A stretch of DNA of 64,000 bases from Paenibacillus periandrae (GTDB lineage Bacteria; Bacillota; Bacilli; Paenibacillales; NBRC-103111). The position numbers were made by a program, and so were the translations under genes. How positions within the stretch are numbered: position 1 is the first letter of the stretch; the number at the start of each line of letters is the position of its first letter. The stretch is from contig NZ_JAJNMU010000004.1 of assembly GCF_022458865.1 (NCBI RefSeq), positions 310,001-374,000 of the forward strand, written 5' to 3'. Shown here piece after piece: positions 36,261 to 44,094 of the stretch. Under the pieces are notes generated by a model. That model did not search any database. It was not told where the DNA came from and saw only the letters and a program-made list of their open reading frames with translations.

Positions 36261-37058
36261 TTAGCTTGATAATCCTGCCGATACGAGCACTCTCTTCATG
36301 GAGCCGAGCGCCCACCCGAGCTCCGTATAAGGGTTCTGCGGCGCATTGTATTCCACAGCCCAATATCCGGTATAGCCAAGGTTGTTCAGAAGCTTGACCG
36401 TTTCTTCCGCTTTTGCCGAACCGACTGTACGTGCATCAAAGTGAATATGGTTTACCCAAGGAGCGACCATCAGATCGCCCTGCGGGTTTCCATCTTCCCA
36501 GCGTCCGATATGAAGCAGAATGCCGTAGCCCGGATGGTCAATCTCTTCGGCAATCAGCTTCATCCAGTAAGGATTCAATGAAGCTCCTGTGTGATTCTCA
36601 GGACCTACCGTGAATCCGTAGTCGGAAGCAATCTGTGCATATTCCCGAAAACGCCCGACTGTATAATCAAACCGTTCCTCTGTCATGGCGCCCGGGCCCC
36701 GGTTCGCATCAATACGAACCGATTTCGCTCCCAGAATATCCGCTGCACGCAGATGCAGCAGCGCATTGTGATGCAATTGTTCTCTGACCTCAGGATCGGG
36801 GTCCCATAAGTGGGCCCGATCCACAGCCAAATTGGCAACCGTCAGCTGTTTCTCATCCAGCGCTTTTCTTATTTTTCTCAAATAATCTTCATCTGCCAAA
36901 GTCCAGATAGGAACATTGCGATCACAGAAAAAACCGTTCCACAAATCGACTGCATTCAACCCATAACGGAATTTGACAGTTTCGAGATATCCGAAGATGT
37001 CCATTTCGCCTTCGCTTAACAGCTGATAGAAGGAAAATCCTCCGATTGAGGCTTTCAC
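36261..37058 (-). CDS. Sugar phosphate isomerase/epimerase, TIM-barrel
   Basis: AP_endonuc_2-family barrel of 265 residues, starting with a GTG eight bases after GGGAGG. Metal-ligand type segments are VGPENHTG near residue 134, ILLHIGRWEDGNPQGD near 160, VNHIHFDAR near 183 and a terminal WAVEYNAPQNP near 235. It is the second gene after the binding protein (72 bp gap) and pairs with the dehydrogenase that follows. The expected role is isomerisation or cleavage of an oxidised sugar; no substrate can be named. Confidence 0.76.
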   Translation of the reverse strand: MKASIGGFSFYQLLSEGEMDIFGYLETVKFRYGLNAVDLWNGFFCDRNVPIWTLADEDYLRKIRKALDEKQLTVANLAVDRAHLWDPDPEVREQLHHNALLHLRAADILGAKSVRIDANRGPGAMTEERFDYTVGRFREYAQIASDYGFTVGPENHTGASLNPYWMKLIAEEIDHPGYGILLHIGRWEDGNPQGDLMVAPWVNHIHFDARTVGSAKAEETVKLLNNLGYTGYWAVEYNAPQNPYTELGWALGSMKRVLVSAGLSS

Positions 37059-37130
37059 TGCTATTCCTCCCTATCCTCATCATGATTCTTAAAGAAGCTT
37101 TGCGGCTACTTCCCTATTCACCACGTGCAG

Positions 37131-38447
37131 TTACTTTTTTATTTTTTCAATTGCAGCCTGCATATCCTGAGCAACCTGCTCTGGCGTCTTTTGCCCCATC
37201 GTAATGGCTTGCAGGCCATTCTCGATAACGTCCTTAACCGGTGCTGGCATCACACTGTCAAATACAAGCGCATCGCCGTTTTTCGTCAGCTCCAGCATTT
37301 CCTTCAAATACTTGCTCGTATCTGCAGGCATATCAACCTTGGCCGGAACTACAATTCCTTTGCTCATCAATTCTTGATACAGCTCAGGCGCGTAGAAATA
37401 TTTCAGGAATTTGAAAGCAGCTTCCTTCTTGGCTCCTTTTAATTCTTTGCTGAGCCCGATTCCATATTGAACGACACCTGCGCTTTTGCCTGCTGTTCCT
37501 TTTCCGCCATCAATAGTCGGGAAGAGTGCAACACCAATATTGTCTCCGCCTTCAGGATTGCTGACACGGAATTTGGTATCGATCGTGGAGCTTGTCATCG
37601 TGATTGCGGCTTTCTTTTGCAGGAAGTAATCCTGCTGCTGCACTTCATCCATCGTGTTCAAATCGGCGTTGAACGCCTCCAGCTTGTTCAGTTCATCAAA
37701 GACAGCGAGCGATTTAATAAAATCGGGATCTGTAAATTTGGCTTGGCCCTGCTTCACCTTGGTAAGGAATTCCGTTCCTGCAATCCGATCCTCAACAGTC
37801 GAGAGAACAGTCGATTGCAATGGCCATCTGTTCTTATTGCCGATGCCAATCGGTACTACACCGGATGCTTTCAGCTTTTTCACCAAATCAAGTAATTCGG
37901 TATAGGTTTTCGGGAATTGATTGTAGCCAACCTTGGCCAGCATATCCTTATGATAATAAACAATATCAACAAAGGTCATTTTTGTCGGAATCGCATACTG
38001 CTTACCGTCTACGTTATAGCCAGCCAATGCCTGAGCGGGTAAAATATTTTTCCAGGCGTCCATAATCTCATCCAGAGGCATAAGCACTTTGGCATCGATG
38101 TACGGGTCCATTTCTATTCCAGGAAATAAGATAAACATATCCGGCATGCTGTTGCCTGCCGCTTCCGTACGCAGCTTGGTTCGATATTGGGCCGAGGGGA
38201 TATCCTGCGCCTCAATCTTGATGTCTGGATTCGCAGCCATAAACTTTTGAATCCGTTCCTTGTACAGCTGGTTGTCGGCATTCGGGCTTGACCAGTTGTA
38301 CTCCATTGTAAGGGTTACATTTTCCTTCACTGCAGTGCCGGGAGCTGGGGTTGCTTCTTTGGTGTCCACATTCCCACAAGCTGTAGCCGTAACAAGAGCG
38401 GCAGAGGCAACGACTAGTAATGATTTTTGGATGAAAGCATTTTTCAT
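37131..38447 (-). CDS. Sugar ABC transporter substrate-binding lipoprotein
   Basis: Family 1 solute-binding protein of 438 residues. The signal peptide MKNAFIQKSLLVVASAAL runs to the lipidated C24 in TATAC. The mature part has NVTLTMEYNWSSPNADNQ at its start and MPDMFILFPGIEMDP near residue 100. The start at 38447 has GAGGGGAT upstream; a longer in-frame start at 38486 is less likely, because residues before this Met give no signal peptide. It is the first gene of the region 5 sugar locus. Its promoter region (38448-38580) is AT-rich and contains a TATAAT on the minus strand near 38500. Confidence 0.84.
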   Translation of the reverse strand: MKNAFIQKSLLVVASAALVTATACGNVDTKEATPAPGTAVKENVTLTMEYNWSSPNADNQLYKERIQKFMAANPDIKIEAQDIPSAQYRTKLRTEAAGNSMPDMFILFPGIEMDPYIDAKVLMPLDEIMDAWKNILPAQALAGYNVDGKQYAIPTKMTFVDIVYYHKDMLAKVGYNQFPKTYTELLDLVKKLKASGVVPIGIGNKNRWPLQSTVLSTVEDRIAGTEFLTKVKQGQAKFTDPDFIKSLAVFDELNKLEAFNADLNTMDEVQQQDYFLQKKAAITMTSSTIDTKFRVSNPEGGDNIGVALFPTIDGGKGTAGKSAGVVQYGIGLSKELKGAKKEAAFKFLKYFYAPELYQELMSKGIVVPAKVDMPADTSKYLKEMLELTKNGDALVFDSVMPAPVKDVIENGLQAITMGQKTPEQVAQDMQAAIEKIKK

Positions 38448-38585
38448 ATAATCCCCTCTTTTCATGTTATTTAATTTAACATTCACCTTACAACAATATT
38501 ATATAATGATGTTACGTGACAGGGGTATCCAGCCAATTAATATAATATCCAAATTTTTAATGCAGTTACTATAAGCTTAATAATC

Positions 38586-38601
38586 CATCTTTTCGAAGAT
38601 G
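38586..38601 (-). other. Short stem-loop after the gamma-glutamyltransferase gene
   Basis: CATCTT and AAGATG arms pair around a four-base loop, 43 bp past the stop at 38644. On the minus strand it is followed only by GATTATTAAG, so as a terminator it is weak. Confidence 0.35.
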
Positions 38602-38643
38602 CTGCCTATACCATATGGAAAATAAAAACATTGTAAGCGTCAC

Positions 38644-40254
38644 TCACCAGGCAGCCACTTCACCGTCGGCCCTTGGTTCCGTTCCGCCTGCCAACACCCC
38701 GGATGTCGTATCTCGCCAAATAATCTGTCCCCTGCCAAACATACCTGAATCCAGCGCCCGCTGCACGATATGCCCGCGTCTTGCCAAGGCCTGTGCAATA
38801 TGATCGGGAAATTGCGGTTCGACTTCGATCACTTTTTCTTTCACCCAACGCCATCTCGGCGCGTCTAGAGCCGCCTGTGGATTCAAATGAAAGTCAATCG
38901 TATTCATCACCAGTTGTACATGTGCCTGTGGCTGAATCGATCCGCACATCACGCCAAAGGGTCCAACGGCCATGCCGTCCTTCGTAATAAATCCCGGAAT
39001 AATCGTATGCCGTGTTTTTTTGGCGGGTTCAAGGACATTATGATGCTCTGGATCGAGCGAAAATCCAGCTCCCCTATTCTGCATGCATATTCCGGTCCCC
39101 GGAATCACAACACCGGAACCAAAATCACCGGAATGGCTCTGAATGAACGATACCATGTTGCCCTCTTCATCGGCGGTGGCCATATATACAGTTCCACCTT
39201 TGGGCGGCTCACCGGCCAACGGCAGTATCGCCTCCGTACCGATTAATTCCCTTCTTTCCCTGGCATAATCGTCGGACAACAGCTGCTCGGTAGTCACCTT
39301 CATCTTGGTCGCATCCGTAATATATTTCAGACCGTCCACATACGCCAGCTTTACAGCTTCGATCTGTTTATGATAAGTATCCACCGTATCCTTGGCGTCA
39401 AAACCCATCCCCTTAAGAATATTTAATGCCATAAGAGCAACCAGCCCCTGGCCGTTCGGAGGAATTTCCCAGATATCGTAGCCTCTGTAGTTGACCTGGA
39501 TCGGATCCACCCATTCCGGCTTATACGCGGCCAGATCCTCTTTGGTCAGAAAACCTCCGTGCTTACGAAAAAAACGATCTATCTCCTCCGCCAGCGCGCC
39601 TCTATAAAACGATTCCGCCTGCGTCTCCGCGATCGAACGGAGTGTGCGGGCATGTCCCTCGGAACGCCACATTTCTCCGGCATAGGGTGCGCGTCCATTT
39701 GCAGCAAAGGTTTCCATCCAGGGATCGTACAGACTGCTGTTCAAAGCGCTGATCGCCTCAAAGCCATGCTTCCAGTACTTCGCAATGGTCGGTGACACCG
39801 GGAAACCCTGTTCCGCATATTCGATAGCGGGCTGCAGCACTTCCGCCAGAGACAAGCGGCCGAATCGCTCTGACATCGCCGCCCAGGCTGCTGGCGTTCC
39901 CGGAACGGTTACCGGTACCATTCCATAAGTCGGCATAACGCTGTGTCCAGCATCCCTGACCTTGTCGACAGTAATCGCCGCTGGAGAAGGGCCGCTTGAA
40001 TTGAGGCCATGCAGCTTCCCGTCCACCCATATCAGAGCAAAGCAATCGCCGCCAATACTGTTGGAATTGGGTTCAACCACCGTTAAGCAGGCAGCTGTAG
40101 CAATTGCGGCATCAATCGCATTCCCGCCTTTTTTCAGTATATCCAATCCTGCTTGTGCAGCTAAGGGCTGTGTCGTTGCGACCATACCTTTTCTGCCATA
40201 CGTCACCATTCTTTGAGAAGGGTACGGATGAAATAACGAATCATAATTTAGCAT
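38644..40254 (-). CDS. ggt: Gamma-glutamyltransferase family protein
   Basis: Ntn-hydrolase of 536 residues that self-cleaves into two subunits. The predicted nucleophile is T355 in PKGGTVYMATADEEGN; the substrate loop CMQNRGAGFSLDPEHHN follows near residue 390. The N-terminal part has QAGLDILKKGGNAIDAA, a strongly conserved family segment. There is no signal peptide with this start, so it is a cytosolic GGT-like or cephalosporin-acylase-like member. I use the ATG at 40254, which has AAGGAG nine bases upstream; the Met at 40275 overlaps that site. A good promoter lies at 40327-40355. It stands between the sugar locus and the aldo/keto reductase and shares no clear pathway with them. Confidence 0.85.
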   Translation of the reverse strand: MLNYDSLFHPYPSQRMVTYGRKGMVATTQPLAAQAGLDILKKGGNAIDAAIATAACLTVVEPNSNSIGGDCFALIWVDGKLHGLNSSGPSPAAITVDKVRDAGHSVMPTYGMVPVTVPGTPAAWAAMSERFGRLSLAEVLQPAIEYAEQGFPVSPTIAKYWKHGFEAISALNSSLYDPWMETFAANGRAPYAGEMWRSEGHARTLRSIAETQAESFYRGALAEEIDRFFRKHGGFLTKEDLAAYKPEWVDPIQVNYRGYDIWEIPPNGQGLVALMALNILKGMGFDAKDTVDTYHKQIEAVKLAYVDGLKYITDATKMKVTTEQLLSDDYARERRELIGTEAILPLAGEPPKGGTVYMATADEEGNMVSFIQSHSGDFGSGVVIPGTGICMQNRGAGFSLDPEHHNVLEPAKKTRHTIIPGFITKDGMAVGPFGVMCGSIQPQAHVQLVMNTIDFHLNPQAALDAPRWRWVKEKVIEVEPQFPDHIAQALARRGHIVQRALDSGMFGRGQIIWRDTTSGVLAGGTEPRADGEVAAW

Positions 40255-40574
40255 AGTAGGATTCTCCTTGTTCATTCAAATTAAACATCTGGCTCTCCTT
40301 GGAACCTGACTGTTCTTAGATGTTAATTATTATGCCACTAATGAGCATCTGTCAATGTTAGCTTTATGGGACAAAATGGTTTTTGGGCAAGCCAAAAGTG
40401 CTGGCGGTACAGCCTCATCTCTCGGAGTATCTCTATCATGGTTACTTCAAGGTAACTAATTGCATAATAAGTCAGTTCTTAAATTATTTCTTTCCATCCT
40501 GTATCATGAGGATCAGGAACGCTGTTAGTATCGCTATTAAGCAAACAGATCGATTAAACAGGAGGAATATAAAC
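40255..40574. other. Divergent intergenic region between ggt and aldo/keto reductase
   Basis: Holds the ggt promoter (40327-40355) and the AGGAGG site of the plus-strand reductase (40560-40565). An open frame runs upstream from the reductase to 40383, but it shows no family sequence and has no ribosome site. Nothing else is supported. Confidence 0.5.
40327..40355 (-). promoter_or_regulatory. Sigma A-type promoter of the gamma-glutamyltransferase gene
   Basis: On the minus strand a perfect -35 TTGACA (40350-40355), a 17-bp spacer and a -10-like TAATAA (40327-40332). It lies about 75 bp upstream of the ggt ATG. AGATG and CATCT arms flanking it form a long inverted repeat that might bind a repressor. 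Confidence 0.55.
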
Positions 40575-41549
40575 ATGAAATATCGGAATTTAGGCAGAAG
40601 TGGATTAAAAGTCAGTGAGATTTCGTTGGGAAGCTGGCTAACGTACGGTACTGCAGTGGAGAAGCAGACTGCAATCGATTGCATCCAGTATGCTTACGAT
40701 AACGGTGTTAATTTCTTTGATACAGCCAACGCGTACAACCGCGGTGCTTCGGAAATCGTCGTCGGCGAAGCGCTTAAAAATTATGCGCGTGAAAGCTATG
40801 TCATTGCTACGAAGCTGTATTTCCCAATGGGTGACGGACCCAACGATAAAGGACTGTCGCGCAAGCATATCGTTGAGCAGTGCGAAGCCAGCCTGAAGAG
40901 GCTTGGGGCGGATTATATCGACTTGTACCAATGTCACCGGTTCGATCCAGAGGTGCCGTTAGAGGAAACGCTGCGCGCTCTGGACGATTTGGTGAGTCAG
41001 GGCAAGGTCCTGTATGCCGGAGTCAGCGAATGGTCGGCAGCACAGATTACTGATGCGGTCCATATAGGCAAAAGGTTGAACCTGAGGCCGTTAATTTCGA
41101 ACCAGCCTATCTATAACATGCTTGTCCGTTATATTGAGAAAGAAGTGCTGCCAACCTCCGTCAAAGAAGGCTTGGGACAAATCGTATTTTCTCCGCTGGC
41201 ACAAGGCATCTTGAGCGGCAAATACAAGGCAGGCCAGCCGATTCCATCCGAAAGCCGCGCAGCCAACAGCGATATCAACCGCTGGATCAGCAGCTATTTG
41301 CAGGACGATGTTCTTGAGTGCGTTGGCAAACTGGATACGATTGCCCAAGATCAAGGACTGACCTTGTCGCAGCTCGCAATCGCCTGGATATTGAGACAGC
41401 CGGGTGTGAGCTCAGCCATTGTCGGAGCCAGCCGACTAGCACAAATCGAAGAAAATATCCAAGCAAGCGGAGTTGCCTTGTCCCCTGAAGTTGTACAGGC
41501 GGTCGATGCCGTTCTGGACGAAATTAACGGTTTCGTGCCTATCTGGTAG
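40575..41549 (+). CDS. Aldo/keto reductase (Kv-beta-like / YhdN-type)
   Basis: Cytosolic NADPH-dependent reductase of 324 residues, beginning MKYRNLGRSGLKVSEISLGS. The catalytic tetrad is visible: D49 in FFDTANAY, Y54, K80 in VIATKLY and H121 in LYQCHRFDP. The C-terminal cofactor segment is SSAIVGASRLAQIEEN. AGGAGG lies nine bases before the ATG; the open frame extends to 40383 but has no ribosome site there. It stands alone between two minus-strand genes and ends in a strong bidirectional terminator. Physiological substrate unknown, probably a carbonyl compound or keto-sugar. Confidence 0.86.
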   Translation: MKYRNLGRSGLKVSEISLGSWLTYGTAVEKQTAIDCIQYAYDNGVNFFDTANAYNRGASEIVVGEALKNYARESYVIATKLYFPMGDGPNDKGLSRKHIVEQCEASLKRLGADYIDLYQCHRFDPEVPLEETLRALDDLVSQGKVLYAGVSEWSAAQITDAVHIGKRLNLRPLISNQPIYNMLVRYIEKEVLPTSVKEGLGQIVFSPLAQGILSGKYKAGQPIPSESRAANSDINRWISSYLQDDVLECVGKLDTIAQDQGLTLSQLAIAWILRQPGVSSAIVGASRLAQIEENIQASGVALSPEVVQAVDAVLDEINGFVPIW

Positions 41550-41554
41550 CAAAC

Positions 41555-41603
41555 AGCAAAAAACTCGTCTTGGGCTCATAAAGCCAAAGACGAGTTTTTT
41601 GCT
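41555..41603. terminator. Strong bidirectional rho-independent terminator
   Basis: Perfect 17-bp arms AGCAAAAAACTCGTCTT (41555-41571) and AAGACGAGTTTTTTGCT (41587-41603), with an inner GGCT/AGCC pair. The A- and T-runs within the arms let it work in both directions: it ends the reductase gene on the plus strand and the GH42 gene (stop at 41673) on the minus strand. Confidence 0.85.
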
Positions 41604-41672
41604 GTATATGTTCGTGCGTTCGTGTGCTCAAGTCGACACTACTACTCGATTTTGCAATGCCCACAAAAGGGT

Positions 41673-43715
41673 TTATTGAACTTGAAACAGAATCCAGACA
41701 TCTTTGGCTGCCAATGCCATCGTTCCTGTATAGTGCTTATCGTTTAGTACATTCAGATAAGAGGTCGTTTCAAGTTCTATTTGGACTGCGGTATCATTAT
41801 GATTCATGACAAACAAATAAGGAATACCATCCTTCGCCCGTCTGGTCACTTCAACACCAGCTGGCGTGCTCAGAACCGGTTCAATCCCTCGGGCTGCGCA
41901 AATCTGCCAGACAAAATCATTCAGGAAGTCAGCATCCGGACTGGAGGCCACATACCAGGCTTCACCCTGGCCGTACCGATTGCGGGTCAGCGCTGGCATC
42001 CCCTGATAGAAGTCCGATCCGTATACAGCCAGCACCTCGGCCCCTTCCGAATGGATCAGATCGCACAGCAGACCGCAGTTATAGGTTTCCTTCATGCCCT
42101 CAAGCGGCTGGTTCATGACGATCTGATTGCTCATGTGCGGAAACAAGGCGTCAATTTCCTCAGCCCAAATTCCAAGCAGCGGGCGCAGCTCTCCCGGATA
42201 TCCGCCCAATGAAACAAGATCCGTTTCATTAACTATACCACTGAAGAATGTCGTCAGAAATGTGCCTCCCCGCTCGACAAACGCCTTCAGGCGGTCAGCA
42301 TACCCCGGTTTTACCATATAGAGCACCGGAGCCAGCACGATTTCATAGCCATCGAGCGGTGTGTCTACACCGATCAGGTCGACGGCTATATTCTGGCTGT
42401 ACAACGCTTCGTAATATTTGTGTACCTCATCCACATACTTCAGATCGATGCTTGGACCCGAGGACATTTCAATGGCCCACCAATTGTCCCAATCGAAGAC
42501 GATCGCCACCTTCGCTTCCGTCCTGGCATCCAGCAAGGAATCTCCCAGCTGGTTCAGCTCCCGTCCAAGCTCCGCGCATTCGCGAAACACGCGCGTATGC
42601 TCGTGACCCACATGCTCGATCACCGCTCCGTGATACTTCTCGCAGGCTCCGATAGAACGGCGCAGCTGGAAGAACATCACCGTATCCGCCCCACGCGCTA
42701 CCGCCTGGTAGCTCCAGAGCCTCATCACACCGGGCCGCTTCAGGCTGTTATAGGCCTGCCAGTTTTGCTGGCTGGGCGTCTGCTCCATCAGCATGAAGGG
42801 GGCGCCGTGCTTCAGCCCGCGCATCAAATCGTGGCGCAAAGCGACCAAGCTCATCGGGGTATTGAAGCGAGGATAATTATCCCACGATACGATATCCATA
42901 TGCTCAGCCCATTTGAAATAATCAAGAGGCTTGAAGGTTCCCATCAGATTGGTCGTAATCTGGATGTTCGGTGTAGCTGCCTTGATTTCCCGATACTCGG
43001 CTTTATAGCACTCCAGCAGCGAATCCGATTGGAACCGGTAGTAATCAAGCGTAATGCCCTGAAACGTTGTTTTCTCGTTATTGATATGCTCCGACAGCAG
43101 ATTAGGCAGTACGATTTCGTCCCAATCGTAGAACGTATGTCCCCAAAAGCTCGTGTTCCACGCCTTGTTCAGCGCAGGTAGGGTGCCATAGCGGCTTTTC
43201 AGCCATACCCGAAAGGCTTTCTCGCAATATTCACAGTAGCAGTGGCCGCCATATTCGTTGTTAATGTGCCACAGCAGCAGCGCTGGGTGGTCCTTGTAGC
43301 GCTCGGCCAGCTTGCCGGCAAGCCGTGCTGCATACAAACGAAAGGTTGGACTGTTCGGACAAAAGTTATGCCGGCCGCCATACTTGCGTTTTCTGCCTTC
43401 GAAGTCAACCCGCAGCACATCGGGATACCGCTTGGCCATCCAGGCGGGAACCGCTGCCGTTGCCGTTGCCAGACATGCATAGACACCGTTCGCCGCCATT
43501 TTGTCGAGCACTTCGTCCAGCCATTCGAAGGTATAGGTGATTTCATCCGGCTGGAGCGCCGGCCATGAGAATACACCCACGGTGGCAACATCAATTCCCG
43601 CTACGTTGAACAGGCGCATATCCTCATCCCAAACCTCTTTGGGCCATTGATCGGGATTGTAATCTCCTCCATACCAGATTTTGGGCAGTTTGCTGTGAAT
43701 CATAAGTGTCATCAT
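41673..43715 (-). CDS. Beta-galactosidase, glycoside hydrolase family 42
   Basis: Cytosolic exo-acting beta-galactosidase of about 680 residues. The TIM barrel opens with IWYGGDYNPDQWPKEVW. Predicted acid/base E154 is in WHINNEYGGH, and predicted nucleophile E311 in FMLMEQTPSQQNW. Cysteines C119, C159, C161 and C164 (CYCEYC) form the zinc cluster typical of many GH42 enzymes. A trimerisation domain (about 395-605) and a small C-terminal beta domain follow. The start is uncertain among three close ATGs (43715, 43712, 43703) after AAAGG. It follows a GH39 gene remnant and the GH2 gene; it probably hydrolyses galactosides imported by the LplA/B/C-like system. Confidence 0.88.
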   Translation of the reverse strand: MMTLMIHSKLPKIWYGGDYNPDQWPKEVWDEDMRLFNVAGIDVATVGVFSWPALQPDEITYTFEWLDEVLDKMAANGVYACLATATAAVPAWMAKRYPDVLRVDFEGRKRKYGGRHNFCPNSPTFRLYAARLAGKLAERYKDHPALLLWHINNEYGGHCYCEYCEKAFRVWLKSRYGTLPALNKAWNTSFWGHTFYDWDEIVLPNLLSEHINNEKTTFQGITLDYYRFQSDSLLECYKAEYREIKAATPNIQITTNLMGTFKPLDYFKWAEHMDIVSWDNYPRFNTPMSLVALRHDLMRGLKHGAPFMLMEQTPSQQNWQAYNSLKRPGVMRLWSYQAVARGADTVMFFQLRRSIGACEKYHGAVIEHVGHEHTRVFRECAELGRELNQLGDSLLDARTEAKVAIVFDWDNWWAIEMSSGPSIDLKYVDEVHKYYEALYSQNIAVDLIGVDTPLDGYEIVLAPVLYMVKPGYADRLKAFVERGGTFLTTFFSGIVNETDLVSLGGYPGELRPLLGIWAEEIDALFPHMSNQIVMNQPLEGMKETYNCGLLCDLIHSEGAEVLAVYGSDFYQGMPALTRNRYGQGEAWYVASSPDADFLNDFVWQICAARGIEPVLSTPAGVEVTRRAKDGIPYLFVMNHNDTAVQIELETTSYLNVLNDKHYTGTMALAAKDVWILFQVQ

Positions 43716-44064
43716 CCTTTCTATTCTTGAACAACCTCACGATATAGAGCTGCAAGCTTTGCTGGGACAGCAGTACTTCAAAGCTGGCCGACCCCTGTTC
43801 AACAAAGGCCTTAAACTGGGAGTTCGGCGATAGTTCGCCCGCCAGGAGCAGCTCGCGGATATGCGCTTCCTCCGGAGCTCGCGGACTGCCCTGCTTTTGC
43901 CACTGCCGGTACGTATTGTGATGCTCACGATCCAGCAGGTACATCTCCACCTCCAGCAGCAGCTTGCCGGGCGGCAGATTCACCAGCTGAATCGTGACCG
44001 CAGCAGCGATGTCCTTTGGCATACGCCGTTCCATACAAATCCGCCTCGGGAAAATTTTGGGCAA
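43624..44064 (-). pseudogene. Truncated 3' end of a GH39 beta-xylosidase gene
   Basis: An open frame of 146 codons between the GH2 and GH42 genes. Residues 20-116 (44007-43717) look like the C-terminal beta-sandwich tail of GH39 beta-xylosidases: VTIQLVNLPPGK, YLLDREHHNTYRQWQ and KQGSPRAPEE are the hallmarks. The catalytic barrel of about 400 residues is absent; upstream sequence runs straight to the GH2 stop at 44095. The frame also runs past the expected end and overlaps the start of the GH42 gene by 92 bases, so the original stop seems lost. GAGGCGG precedes an internal ATG, so a short peptide might still be translated. I call it a deletion remnant, not a functional enzyme. Confidence 0.7.
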
Positions 44065-44094
44065 CCCGATTTTAGACGGTCAACTTAGCAGATC

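Noticed and set aside
40383..40574. N-terminal extension of the aldo/keto reductase
   Set aside because: The 64 extra residues match no family part, and the ATG at 40575 has AGGAGG at ideal spacing.
42420..43181. 253-codon open frame on the plus strand inside the GH42 gene
   Set aside because: It is antisense to a gene with clear catalytic motifs, and its translation shows no family features. High GC codon use of the sense strand explains it.
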